Assembly (NCBI GenBank): GCA_023259115.1
Contig: JAHFQW010000018.1
Location: 1 to 32,064, forward strand
From: an archaeon
GTDB lineage: Archaea; Nanobdellota; Nanobdellia; Woesearchaeales; GW2011-AR9
Reading direction: 5' to 3'
DNA: 32,064 nucleotides
A program made the position numbers and the translations under genes. A model generated the notes under the pieces. The model was not told the origin of the DNA and did not search any database. It saw nothing but the letters and a program-made list of their open reading frames with translations. Below, piece by piece: positions 8,337 to 16,509 of the stretch (the first letter of the stretch is position 1; the number at the start of each line of letters is the position of its first letter).

Positions 8337-10211
8337 TCACTTTTTCTCTTTTTCGTCAAGCAAATATAATATGTCATCTGTGGGATGTCTATATAGTTCG
8401 GCGTTGAGGCGTTTTTGGTCGAGGATGTGGCCTATGAATCCAATACTTCGGCTGAGAGCGAAGAGGGCATTGAGGTAGCCGATACTAATGATTTGGCTGA
8501 TTTCTTCTGGGGTGAATTGGTTTGAGGATGTAATGGCGTCAAGAAAACAGACGGCGATGCAGCCATCCACATTTAAGATGAGGTTTTCGGCTTTTTCAAG
8601 AGTGATTTTTTCTACATTGAGCGCGTAGTTGAGATAGTGGGTTGATGCGAAGTGGATTTTGGCGTATTGTTTGAGGAGTTCGACGCGTTTGTCGGGGTTG
8701 CGTTTGGATTTAATGCGGTGACCAATACCTGGGATGAGGATGTTTTGCTGTTTCATTTGTTCTACGAATTGTTCGGCAGGTGTATTGGTGTCTTTTGCTT
8801 GTTTGAAATAGCGTGCGGCGTCGTCGATGGCACCACCAAATCTCGGGCCTATGGTGAGAAGTCCTGCGCATAATGAGGAGATGATGTCTTTGCCGGCGCG
8901 TGCGGTAACAATAGCGTTATGCGCACCAGAGACGGCGGGGCCGTGGTCGGCACAAATTATGATTGCGAGTTCGATGAATTTGGTGATGGGGGTAGAGAGT
9001 GGTTTTTTGAACCAGAGCAGAGCGATGATGTCGCCTATGGAACTATTTTGTTCGATTAATTGGCTGATGGGGAACTGGTTGTAGGTTGGTTCTTCTCCGA
9101 TGTCAGAGGAAATGGTGGTTGTGAAGTTGGTTGGTTTACGTATGATGCCTGCGTTTAGGGCGTCGATGTAGTCTAGGGGTACGGGTTTAGGAGTAGCGGT
9201 TGTTTTTTTGCTGATGTCTGTGTTGTGCATGTTTTTTCCTGTGTCTTTTTTTTCTGTGTCAACGATCTTTTTAAATGTTTGTTGAAGTATGTTCTCTAGT
9301 TTTTGAAAATTTTCTGGAACGATGATGCCGGCGTCTCGGAGGGCTTGGTTTTTGGCTTTGGCACTTTCTTGTGTCTTTCCAGCTTTGGCACCGGCATGGC
9401 CAAATTGGATTTCCCAAGGGAATAAAGAGGCGCAGGTTCCAGGTACCCACATGACGAGAGGTTTGGTTATTTTTCCGGCGTTTTTTGCGTCTATTATGTC
9501 ATATTCTTGTGTGCCGCCTAATTCTCCGAGTGTTACGAGCATGGAGATGTCTGGGTCGGCTTGGAAACGCAGGAGGTGATCCAGCAGAGTGGAACCGGGA
9601 TAGAGATCTCCACCTATGGCGATACCTTCTTTTATGCCATCAGTAGTTCTAGAGATCATATTGAATAGTTCGTTCATCATGCCGCCGGATTTGGATACTA
9701 AACCTATGGAACCGGGTTGGTATAATTTTGCTCGCAGAACATTTTCAATTTTTCCTCCGGCGTAGCCGGCAATGCGAAATGAACCTGCGGCAATACCTCC
9801 GACAGTTGAGGGACCAATGAGGAGTTTTGGATGTTGGGGGTCTTGTTTTGCAAGAGCAATGAGTTGTTTTGTTTGTTGTTCAGGTATGCCTTCGGCGACG
9901 ATGACGATGGTCTTAAGTGAGGGTGAGGCGAGTGCTTGTTTTGATGAGGAGAAGGCGGAGCGATATGAGGCAAAGTTAATGAGGACTTCGGCTTTGGGGT
10001 GGTTGTGTGTTGCGTCTGTGAGTGATTGATAGAGGGGGATGCAGATTTCTTGTTGTCCAAAAAATGCTTTATGAAAGCCAGAACGGCCGGGATGAATGAT
10101 GGCGACAACGCTGGGAGTTCTGTTGCACATGTAATCAAAGTCAAGCATCTGTTGGATGGGGAGAGCTTTGAGGTTGTAAAAGATGGCGGTGGTGTTTCTG
10201 GTGAAGTTCAT
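8337..10211 (-). CDS. aclA: ATP-citrate lyase alpha subunit (CoA-ligase alpha + citryl-CoA lyase/citrate synthase-like domain)
   Basis: 624 aa; phospho-His motif IQFGHAGAKAGKTQESAKAKNQALRDAGIIVPENF; C-terminal GLLTIGPRFGGAIDDAARYF, GIGHRIKSKRNPDKRVELL, ALNVEKITLEKAENLILNVDGCIAV, IGFIGHILDQKRLNAELYRHPTDDILYL closely resemble ACLY/AclA. Confidence 0.93.
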   Translation of the reverse strand: MNFTRNTTAIFYNLKALPIQQMLDFDYMCNRTPSVVAIIHPGRSGFHKAFFGQQEICIPLYQSLTDATHNHPKAEVLINFASYRSAFSSSKQALASPSLKTIVIVAEGIPEQQTKQLIALAKQDPQHPKLLIGPSTVGGIAAGSFRIAGYAGGKIENVLRAKLYQPGSIGLVSKSGGMMNELFNMISRTTDGIKEGIAIGGDLYPGSTLLDHLLRFQADPDISMLVTLGELGGTQEYDIIDAKNAGKITKPLVMWVPGTCASLFPWEIQFGHAGAKAGKTQESAKAKNQALRDAGIIVPENFQKLENILQQTFKKIVDTEKKDTGKNMHNTDISKKTTATPKPVPLDYIDALNAGIIRKPTNFTTTISSDIGEEPTYNQFPISQLIEQNSSIGDIIALLWFKKPLSTPITKFIELAIIICADHGPAVSGAHNAIVTARAGKDIISSLCAGLLTIGPRFGGAIDDAARYFKQAKDTNTPAEQFVEQMKQQNILIPGIGHRIKSKRNPDKRVELLKQYAKIHFASTHYLNYALNVEKITLEKAENLILNVDGCIAVCFLDAITSSNQFTPEEISQIISIGYLNALFALSRSIGFIGHILDQKRLNAELYRHPTDDILYLLDEKEKK

Positions 10212-11497
10212 TGTAATCTCTCCATTGCTTTTCCTACAATTTCAATCATTGGCGAATCTGGGCTCTTGATGATCATAGGAATGTTCATTTCTTTTCCTGC
10301 TTGCTCGATGAGTTGTAATGCGCGTTCGTAATTTGGTCCGCCTCTTCTGACAAAAATGGAAATTTTTCCAAGGCGCAATTTTTCTTGATATTCTCTGAGG
10401 GCGTTGATGATGCCTCTAAATGTTTTTTCTACGTCGGTGAAATTTGCTATCGCCCCGCCAATGATTAAGATTTTTCCTTGGGGGTGAGGGGTTCTGGTCA
10501 TTAAATCAAGAATGGTTTTGGCATATTGATACGATTCTTCTGTTGTGGGGTTGCCGGAGTATTCACCATAGTTGGCAATTTCTTGTTGTTTTCCAAGATC
10601 TGCGATGGTGTCGAGGTAAATAATACTGGCACCACCTCCAGAGAGGATGTTCCAGATTCTGCCGCGTGGATTGAGTAGGGTTAGTTTTAATGAGGCGCCA
10701 CTTTCTTTGTTGAGATGTTCAATATATTGTTCTTCGGGGAATGATGTTTGTCCAAACGCTTTTGGGAAGGTGAGGTTTTTCCATTCGAGGGGGTGTTTAA
10801 ATGAGGCGCAGTCATCAACTTGGGCAACGGTGTCAAGTATGATGATTTCTTCTTGCTCATTAAAAGTGAATGGATTGAATTCTAGGTAGGTGAAATCTAA
10901 TTCTAAAAAGAGAGTGTACATTGTTTGAATAAATGTAATTATTTTTGTTTTTTCTTTTTCAGTTATGATTTTTTGGGCAACGTTTTCTCGCATTTGGAGG
11001 AATTCTTTTACTTTTTCTGTCTCTAATGGGGTACCCGTTGCTAAAAAAAGAGTTGCAACAGATGTCCAATTCTCTTCAATGTCAATTCCACCGTTATATG
11101 AAAAATAAAGATTATTTCCATCACGAGAATTAGAACTGATGGCAAGATAATATTCCGTTTTATGTTTTATATAGGGTTCGATGAGGAAATGGGTTAGTTT
11201 GCCGGTGGCGTTGCCAATGGTTATTTCTGTGTTATGATTTGAGATGAATTCTTGCACTTGCTGATAATTGAGATTTGTTCCAATCAAGCCCAATTTTCCA
11301 CGTTTGCCAAAGAGTTGATCTGGTTTGATGACGAGAGGCGTTGTGAGGAGCCAAGGGTGTTGTTGGGGCAGAGAGGGGAGATTAGTTTGCGGGGTTACTA
11401 AGATTCCTTTCCCTGATAAAGGGAAATTGTGGTTTTGGGAGATATAGTTTTGAATAAGTTGTTTTGCGTCATATTCACGGATTTTACGGTGAGCCAT
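10208..11497 (-). CDS. aclB: ATP-citrate lyase beta subunit (ATP-grasp)
   Basis: MAHRKIREYDAKQLIQNYI..., IKPDQLFGKRGKLGLIGTNL, LEFNPFTFNEQEEIIILDTVAQVDD, GRIWNILSGGGASIIYLDTIADLG, RRGGPNYERALQLI. The ORF-track start at 11542 is GTG; ATG at 11497 fits the family N-terminus better. 4-bp overlap with aclA. Confidence 0.92.
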   Translation of the reverse strand: MAHRKIREYDAKQLIQNYISQNHNFPLSGKGILVTPQTNLPSLPQQHPWLLTTPLVIKPDQLFGKRGKLGLIGTNLNYQQVQEFISNHNTEITIGNATGKLTHFLIEPYIKHKTEYYLAISSNSRDGNNLYFSYNGGIDIEENWTSVATLFLATGTPLETEKVKEFLQMRENVAQKIITEKEKTKIITFIQTMYTLFLELDFTYLEFNPFTFNEQEEIIILDTVAQVDDCASFKHPLEWKNLTFPKAFGQTSFPEEQYIEHLNKESGASLKLTLLNPRGRIWNILSGGGASIIYLDTIADLGKQQEIANYGEYSGNPTTEESYQYAKTILDLMTRTPHPQGKILIIGGAIANFTDVEKTFRGIINALREYQEKLRLGKISIFVRRGGPNYERALQLIEQAGKEMNIPMIIKSPDSPMIEIVGKAMERLQ

Positions 11498-11535
11498 ATT
11501 TAAAGAGGGAGAGGGTTTCTTTTTAAAATTAATGA

Positions 11536-11568
11536 AATTCACATTTTTCTTTTGATTTCATGTGAATT
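11536..11568. repeat. Inverted repeat upstream of aclB
   Basis: aattcacat (11536-11544) / atgtgaatt (11560-11568), 9 bp perfect, 15-nt spacer, ~40-70 nt upstream of the preferred aclB start. Confidence 0.55.
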
Positions 11569-11680
11569 TTAAACATAAAAATTGCTCTAGATATCAAACA
11601 TTCTTTGTTAGAATTTGAGGGTCATTTTTTGAATGTTGATTAGGGAAATTTAATATAGCTGTTTGTTCTTCTTTGAGAAA

Positions 11681-12109
11681 ATGGTTTCAAGTGTTGTTAA
11701 AGAAAATGTGAAGTTGATGGCGTCAGCTGATGAGAGGGGGATGAGAAAGTTTTTGAATACGGAGAGTCATGGAGGAAATGCTTCTTCGTATAAAGGAAAG
11801 TTATGTGTTGGGGCGAATTTTTGGTTTGAGAGTGAGACGGGGAAGATTATGGAGTTTACCACTGAAACGGATACAAGGTTTAGTACAGGTATATTTAAAG
11901 TACAGTTGGCAGAGAATTTTCTTGATGTTGAACAGTACAATGCAAGAGCGATGGCAAAATATCTCTCTATTGTGGGGTATGAAATTATTTCGGGAGGTGT
12001 GTGGGGCAAACAAGCAACGGCACAAGCGGAAGTAGCAATTCAAGAGACGGTGAAGTTGTATAATCAATTTTGTGAGGCGATGAATCGGAGAGGAATTTTT
12101 AAGTGGTGA
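11681..12109 (+). CDS. Conserved-looking hypothetical protein
   Basis: 142 aa from ATG 11681 (track start 11663 is TTG); TATA-like aatttaatata at 11647-11657 sits ~25-30 nt upstream of 11681. No family recognised. Confidence 0.6.
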   Translation: MVSSVVKENVKLMASADERGMRKFLNTESHGGNASSYKGKLCVGANFWFESETGKIMEFTTETDTRFSTGIFKVQLAENFLDVEQYNARAMAKYLSIVGYEIISGGVWGKQATAQAEVAIQETVKLYNQFCEAMNRRGIFKW

Positions 12110-12163
12110 GTGACGTTTTTCTATTAGGAAGGGTTTAAAAAGAGGAGTATTTTTGGAGGAGGT

Positions 12164-12643
12164 ATGGCAGTTTGTGAGATGTGTGGGAGGGCTGGATCCC
12201 TTGTGAATGCGGATGTAGAAGGAGTTATGCTACAAGTGTGTCAAGGTTGTTCTAAGTATGGGCAAGTGCGACGAGATAATTCTCGTCCATTTTCGGGTGG
12301 CGGGAGAGGTAATTTTCGTTCTGCGGCACCCGTTGTGAGAGAAGGTGTGGAGTTTAGAGTGGTTGTGGATTTTGCAGCGATTTTGCGGGGAGTACGGGAA
12401 CGTAAAAAAATGACACAAGAAGAGTTTGCGAAGTTTTTGCAAGAGAAGGAGAGTATTGTGGTTAATTGGGAGCATGGGACTGTGAAGCCGTTTGTGGATA
12501 CGGCGAAGAGGCTAGAGAGAGTGCTTGGAGTTAAGTTAATTCAGAAGGAGGATGCTGTTGATGTTGGTGAAGTTGTTGGTCAGAAGAAACGTACGGATGA
12601 GTTGACGCTGGGTGACTTTATTAAAGTGAAGAAGAGAGGATGA
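12164..12643 (+). CDS. Archaeal multiprotein bridging factor 1 (Zn-ribbon + HTH)
   Basis: MAVCEMCGRAGSLVNADVEGVMLQVCQGCSKYG zinc ribbon followed by ILRGVRERKKMTQEEFAKFLQEKESIVVNWEHGTVKPFVDTAKRLERVLGVKLI HTH; SD ggagg upstream. Confidence 0.92.
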   Translation: MAVCEMCGRAGSLVNADVEGVMLQVCQGCSKYGQVRRDNSRPFSGGGRGNFRSAAPVVREGVEFRVVVDFAAILRGVRERKKMTQEEFAKFLQEKESIVVNWEHGTVKPFVDTAKRLERVLGVKLIQKEDAVDVGEVVGQKKRTDELTLGDFIKVKKRG

Positions 12644-12735
12644 ATGAGGGTTAAGGTTTTTATGCTGATTGAGTAAGGATGTTGATTTGAGGTTTTTTGT
12701 TGGTATTTTTTCTATTGGTATTGTTTTAGTTAAGG

Positions 12736-12753
12736 GTATTCAAAGTTCTCTAT
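12736..12753. repeat. Solo arm related to hairpin 2 of the palindromic element
   Basis: gtattcaaagttctctata vs tattcaaagtcctctata at 14170 and 32038; spans the PAP2 stop codon. Confidence 0.5.
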
Positions 12754-13205
12754 AAAAGTATTACATTGGTTATCCCAAAAGTTATTACTCCTAAAATGAT
12801 TCCGGCAATTAAATCAATCCAATCGTGTTTTTGTAAATAGATGCGGGAATAACAAACAAGAATGCTTACTATGGTGAGGATGATGCTGATTCCGATATTT
12901 TGGAAAAAAGTGTGAAGTGTGAGGGAGAGGAAGATGATTCTTGCGGCGTGCCAGCTGGGAAAGGCGGAGGCGTCTATACGTTCGATGAAGTTGGTATATT
13001 CACGTTTTTTAGGACGGTGTTTGAAGTAGATGATGCGGGCGAGAGTTATGATGATGCCTGTGAATATGAAGCCTATGATGAGAGATTTTGCTAGTGGGTA
13101 GAGATGAAGTACGAGAGTTAAGAGAGTGAGAAGGGTGTAGAAAAATGTGCCACCTAGAGCGGTGATGTCTTTCCAGAGACCCTTTTTTATTTGGAACATG
13201 GTCAT
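12750..13205 (-). CDS. PAP2-superfamily membrane phosphatase
   Basis: 151 aa; PAP2 motifs YFKHRPKK, SAFPSWHAAR, SRIYLQKHDWIDLIAG. Confidence 0.88.
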   Translation of the reverse strand: MTMFQIKKGLWKDITALGGTFFYTLLTLLTLVLHLYPLAKSLIIGFIFTGIIITLARIIYFKHRPKKREYTNFIERIDASAFPSWHAARIIFLSLTLHTFFQNIGISIILTIVSILVCYSRIYLQKHDWIDLIAGIILGVITFGITNVILL

Positions 13206-13272
13206 GTTGAGGGTGTCAATAATGTGTATTTAACGTTTATTTAACGTGTATTAATAATTGAAATAAATTAAT

Positions 13273-14142
13273 TTAATAAATTAATACAGTGGTTATAATA
13301 ATCCAGAGGAGTATACCTATGAGGAGGGGGGTGTCGTAGATGAATTGTTCGGGATGTCGAGCGATTTTGGAGCCGCTGTTGATGAGGTAGTAGTAGCGGA
13401 AAATGATGTATAATGCGAAGGGGAGGGTGTAGAGGAGATGATTATATGGGCTGAGAAATGAGTATAATGCGTAGGAGAGAACGAATAACGTTGTTGCGAT
13501 GATCATGAGTGAATTGGTGAGGGAGGGAGTGTATTGCAGCAGAACAAGACGGGTGGCTGAGGCTTTTTCTTTGAGCAGGCAGAGGTCAGCGTGGCGTTTG
13601 CCAATGGAGAGAAAGAGAGAGAGAAAGAACGGACACATGATGAGCCAGGGGGAAATGATTACATCTATGGTGAGGGCTCCGATAATGGCGCGTAGGACAA
13701 AGAGGGTGGCGATAGTTAGAATATCGGCGAAGAGGATATTTTTGAGAATGAATGAGTAGATTAGGTTGAGCAGCCAGAATATGAGCAAGATGTATATTAA
13801 AACGGAGGGAAGATAGGTTGAGAGCCATAGGCCAAGAGCGAGGGAGATGAGTGAGAGAAGTGAGGCGGCAAAAAGTGATATTTGGCCTGAGGCGATGGGC
13901 CTTTGTTTTTTTTCGGGATGAAGTAGATCGCGTTTTCTATCTATGATGTCGTTGATCAGATAGGATGATGAGGCGATAGTGGAAAGAGCGAGAAAAGCGA
14001 GGCATGTTTTGAGAAGAAGCGGTTCGTTGAAGAGATTGGTTGAGAAGAATAATGCGAGGAAGACGATGAGATTTTTGTACCATTGGCGCAGACGTAGGGC
14101 ATTGGTGTAGAGGCTTATAATTTGGGTGGTTTTAGAGATCAT
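13273..14142 (-). CDS. UbiA-family prenyltransferase, decaprenyl-phosphate phosphoribosyltransferase-like
   Basis: 289 aa, multi-TM; LRLRQWYKNLIVFLALFFS and SSSYLINDIIDRKRDLLHPEKKQRPIASGQIS (NDxxDxxxD motif) as in DPPR synthases. Confidence 0.85.
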   Translation of the reverse strand: MISKTTQIISLYTNALRLRQWYKNLIVFLALFFSTNLFNEPLLLKTCLAFLALSTIASSSYLINDIIDRKRDLLHPEKKQRPIASGQISLFAASLLSLISLALGLWLSTYLPSVLIYILLIFWLLNLIYSFILKNILFADILTIATLFVLRAIIGALTIDVIISPWLIMCPFFLSLFLSIGKRHADLCLLKEKASATRLVLLQYTPSLTNSLMIIATTLFVLSYALYSFLSPYNHLLYTLPFALYIIFRYYYLINSGSKIARHPEQFIYDTPLLIGILLWIIITTVLIY

Positions 14143-14169
14143 CTTTTTTTGATACTGATATATGTGGTT

Positions 14170-14187
14170 TATTCAAAGTCCTCTATA
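14170..14187. repeat. Degenerate/solo copy of palindromic element hairpin 2
   Basis: tattcaaagtcctctata, identical to 32038-32055; preceding tttgatactgatatatgtgg resembles the copy-1 loop and a decayed left arm. Confidence 0.55.
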
Positions 14188-15642
14188 TTATTTATTTGGG
14201 ATGTATATGGAATAGGTGCAGTCTTTAAAGATTTGTTGGTATTGCAGGGTGTTTTCTTGGGTGATTTGGATTAGAAGAGATTGTTTCTTTTTGGCGCAGA
14301 GGTTGTCGTTTGGGGGGCAGGAGAGATCGCAGTTGTTGATGAATAAGAGTTGATAGTGTGTTTTTTCTTGGCTGTATATTTTGGCGGCGTATTCAATGCC
14401 ATCGAGTGTAATGATGCGTTGGTTGAGAAAGGATACAAATGCGGGATCAGAGGTGAGAATGGTGCCATTGATTTGATTTTGTGTGATGATATCATTTATT
14501 TCTTTTTCAAATGTGGGGGGATGTTGAAAATGGAGAGTGATGGGAAGGGGGAGAAGTATCATTATGAGGCAGAGGGTGATTAATGCGTGAGGGGTGATGA
14601 GGGGTTTTGTTTGTTTTTTGAGATTGTTATAGATTTTTGTTATGGCGTAGGCGCTCATTATGGCGAAGAGGGGAAGTACGGTTACAAGATAGCGTGTTTC
14701 TTTTCTGGGGACGTAGAGGAAATAGATTAGGGTGAGGAGGGGAATGCAGAGTAGTACGTTTTTTTGCCAGGTTTTCCATTGTTGTTCTGTATGGAAGAGG
14801 TAGAGGTAATACCAGAAAAAGAGGTATATAGGGAGTGCGAGAAATAGTCGAATGAAGTAGTAGGATATGCCTGAACCGTAGAGCCAGGTTGCGGTTTCAA
14901 CAATTTTGCTCCCCTGAATAAATGGTTCGAGAGGGTTGTGGTAGAGATGGTAATTTAGCAAGAGATAAGGGATTAGAGGGAGGAGAAAGCCTAGGGTGAG
15001 GGGGAGAAGGGTTTTGATTTTTTGGATGAGGGGTTCTGGTTTTGTTGTTAGAATGAGGAAAATTGTGCCAAACCAGATGCCTTGAGGAAATTTGGTGAGA
15101 AAAGAGAGGGCAAGAAGAAAGCCTGCGCATAAAAGATGCCAAGGGTGCTGATGAAGTTTAAATGTATGGGGTGTTTGGAGGAGGATGAGAAGTGCTAGTA
15201 ATCCCAAGACGATGGCGAGGGGTTCGGTTAGGATAAGACCACTGAAAATAATAAAGAGGGGAGTGAGGCTGAATATGGCGGCGCTGAGAAGAGCGATTTT
15301 TTCATCGAAGATATTTTTGGCTACAAGGTAGAGAAGGTAGATGGCGATGGTTGAGAGTATGATGTCTAGTATTTTTCCGATGATAAAAGGATTGATTCCG
15401 AGTTTCCAAAATAAGCCTAAGATGAATGGGTGAATGAGGGGGCGAAATGATTCCCAGATGCCTAATTTTCCTTGCGAAAAAATATATTTTCCAATGCCGA
15501 TATAGACATGTGAATCCCACCACAGAGGGTAGTTTAATAAAACGTAGCCTACGCGGATTATGGCAGAGAGCAGAAGAAGATAAAATACAGGGTAGCGCGA
15601 GAGGTGGCTTTTAATTTGGGGCAGGTGTGCTATTTTGGTCAT
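14188..15642 (-). CDS. GT39/ArnT-like membrane glycosyltransferase
   Basis: 484 aa multi-TM; LWWDSHVYIGIGKYIFSQGKLGIWESFRPLIHPFILGLFWKL and YVPRKETRYLVTVLPLFAIMSAY. Confidence 0.82.
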   Translation of the reverse strand: MTKIAHLPQIKSHLSRYPVFYLLLLSAIIRVGYVLLNYPLWWDSHVYIGIGKYIFSQGKLGIWESFRPLIHPFILGLFWKLGINPFIIGKILDIILSTIAIYLLYLVAKNIFDEKIALLSAAIFSLTPLFIIFSGLILTEPLAIVLGLLALLILLQTPHTFKLHQHPWHLLCAGFLLALSFLTKFPQGIWFGTIFLILTTKPEPLIQKIKTLLPLTLGFLLPLIPYLLLNYHLYHNPLEPFIQGSKIVETATWLYGSGISYYFIRLFLALPIYLFFWYYLYLFHTEQQWKTWQKNVLLCIPLLTLIYFLYVPRKETRYLVTVLPLFAIMSAYAITKIYNNLKKQTKPLITPHALITLCLIMILLPLPITLHFQHPPTFEKEINDIITQNQINGTILTSDPAFVSFLNQRIITLDGIEYAAKIYSQEKTHYQLLFINNCDLSCPPNDNLCAKKKQSLLIQITQENTLQYQQIFKDCTYSIYIPNK

Positions 15643-16390
15643 GTGGGGAGGTGGGCGTTTGATTTAGAGAGGTATTAGGTATATTGAGTTGGCATTGTGG
15701 TGAATCTTTTATTGAGTTGCATATTATGGTTTGAAGTTCTTCTTTTTTGATGACGCCTTCGTATTTGTTGTTATCAACAATGATGGTGGGATATTTTGTA
15801 ATGTTGAATTGGGCCATGGCGATTTCAATCATGGGTTCTTGAGAGCGGTAGTCAAGCTTACTGGGGAAGATGAGAACTTTTTCACCAAAGATTTTTTTGA
15901 AGTAGGTTAAAATGACGCCTTGGTTAGGGCAGGAAGGGCAATCTGAGGAATAAAAGTAGGTGATGGTTACAAGATCGAGGTTGCATTTCTGTTTGCCTTC
16001 TTGCGCAAGAAGAAGGTAGCGTAGGTTATCAATGGCGTAGCGACGCATGATAATGTCTCTGCGTTTGTCGGTGGTTTTTTGCTCTTCTTCGTAGGATACG
16101 ACTTCACTTAATGAATCGGAGAGGTCTTGCACGGTACTTTTGAGAGTGGCGGAGAGGATGGGACAGCTGTTATTATTAAATGAGTGATAAGAGTTGAGAT
16201 AGAGGTACTGGGTTTGAAGGCTGAGGTATTTTACTTCTTGTTCCATATTTATTTCTTCAACGATATTGTAACGGTGCTGGTCTATGATAAAACCTAAGGT
16301 TAGTCCGAGCGCGAATATGAGAAATGTGATGATTCCAGCGGTGATGTATTTATCTTTACTGAATGTTCGAGTAAGAGGTGTAGTGGTCAT
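15611..16390 (-). CDS. Membrane-anchored thioredoxin-fold protein
   Basis: 259 aa; N-terminal TM, then VTITYFYSSDCPSCPNQGVILTYFKKIFGEKV...AQFNITKYPTIIVDNNKYEGVIKKEEL (CPSC motif plus cis-Pro strand). Confidence 0.78.
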   Translation of the reverse strand: MTTTPLTRTFSKDKYITAGIITFLIFALGLTLGFIIDQHRYNIVEEINMEQEVKYLSLQTQYLYLNSYHSFNNNSCPILSATLKSTVQDLSDSLSEVVSYEEEQKTTDKRRDIIMRRYAIDNLRYLLLAQEGKQKCNLDLVTITYFYSSDCPSCPNQGVILTYFKKIFGEKVLIFPSKLDYRSQEPMIEIAMAQFNITKYPTIIVDNNKYEGVIKKEELQTIICNSIKDSPQCQLNIPNTSLNQTPTSPHDQNSTPAPN

Positions 16391-16509
16391 GTGAGGAGAT
16401 TGTTTTTTTGTTTCTAATTTATTTTTTAATTTGTTTTCTTTTCTTTAAGTGTTTTTTTTATATTTTACTCTTCTATTTTAATTAATATTTTTTTTGTTTC
16501 TTCCGTTCT

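Noticed and set aside
8287-8346. Inverted repeat aagtgaga...tctcactt at the 3' end of aclA as a terminator
   Set aside because: Only 8 bp with a long loop; archaeal termination rarely depends on such hairpins, so not called.
9704-10144. 146-aa minus-strand ORF within aclA
   Set aside because: Alternate frame of aclA; low-complexity Pro/Ser/His composition.
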